Positions 5,103-5,166 of a stretch of 5,166 nucleotides of DNA are shown here, in pieces. This DNA comes from Pseudomonadota bacterium (GTDB lineage: Bacteria > Pseudomonadota > Alphaproteobacteria > Azospirillales > Azospirillaceae), in NCBI GenBank assembly GCA_023416455.1, contig JAEZHQ010000594.1:1-5166 (forward strand). Reading direction: 5' to 3'. The notes below the pieces were generated by a model, which made no database searches, was not told where the DNA came from, and worked only from the letters and a program-made list of their open reading frames with translations. Positions within the stretch are counted from its first letter, which is position 1, and every line of letters begins with the position of its first letter. The translations under genes were made by a program, and so were the position numbers.

Positions 5103-5108
5103 ATGGGC

Positions 5109-5166
5109 ATGAGACTGAGAAGCATGCTGTGCGGGCTTCTGGCGTCGTCGGTGCTGGCGGTGGCGC
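5109..5166 (+). CDS. N-terminus of a probable exported protein (cut by window end)
   Basis: Only 19 codons are visible: MRLRSMLCGLLASSVLAVA. The pattern of two arginines followed by a hydrophobic, alanine- and leucine-rich stretch is that of a signal peptide, so the product is probably exported to the periplasm, membrane or outside. GGAGGAG (5096-5102) gives ideal spacing to the ATG at 5109. The in-frame ATG at 5103 directly abuts it and is less likely. No mature sequence is present, so the function cannot be assigned. The strong terminator at 4803-4833 suggests its own promoter in 4834-5050. Confidence 0.7.
   Translation, partial: MRLRSMLCGLLASSVLAVA

Larger units (their letters stand above)
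4834..5108 (+). other. Upstream region of the exported-protein gene
   Basis: A non-coding stretch of 275 bp. Positions 4834-4978 are extremely GC-rich and show nothing I can assign. From 4979 the composition becomes more AT-rich and contains the palindrome with extra half-site, a TAATAT -10-like element and the leader with complementary anti-Shine-Dalgarno sequence, all listed separately. Confidence 0.5.

Overview
The window is very GC-rich DNA with strong third-position GC, and almost every real gene has long antisense shadow ORFs. The protein sequences, and a promoter of the type used by the alphaproteobacterial general stress sigma factor EcfG, suggest an alphaproteobacterium, probably a Rhodospirillales/Azospirillum-like organism. 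That placement rests on recall of protein families and not on a database search.

Layout from left to right. Positions 1-439 hold no convincing gene. At the left edge two copies of an ATTGTTACGGTWAC motif surround a candidate leftward promoter, so the regulated gene probably lies outside the window. Positions 440-703 are the left-end remnant of an IS3-family insertion sequence with a frameshifted, truncated orfA. It ends at the stop codon of phhB (704-1105, minus), a pterin-4a-carbinolamine dehydratase. A 288-bp divergent intergenic region carrying a perfect 15-bp inverted repeat separates phhB from a uracil-DNA glycosylase superfamily gene (1394-1987, plus) that lacks the usual iron-sulfur cysteines. 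This gene converges, with a 12-bp gap, on glk (2000-2965, minus). glk lies 10 bp downstream of otsA (2976-4373, minus), and the two look like one operon.

otsA and glk make metabolic sense together. Glucokinase converts glucose to glucose-6-phosphate, and OtsA joins glucose-6-phosphate to UDP-glucose to give trehalose-6-phosphate. The otsB phosphatase is not in the window. Upstream of otsA a GGAAC-N16-CGTT element (4448-4472, minus) matches the EcfG consensus, which suggests that trehalose synthesis is part of the general stress response here.

The 735-bp gap from 4374 to 5108 is the most structured non-coding part. It holds the otsA promoter and leader, a candidate small RNA (about 4731-4833, plus) with its own promoter, a CCUCCC motif and a strong intrinsic terminator, then a 15-bp palindrome with an extra half-site, and a leader in which a CTCCTCCC element can pair with the Shine-Dalgarno sequence of the last gene. 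That gene (5109 onward, plus) is cut by the window end and shows only a signal-peptide-like N-terminus. I found no CRISPR array, tRNA, rRNA or recognisable new defence system.
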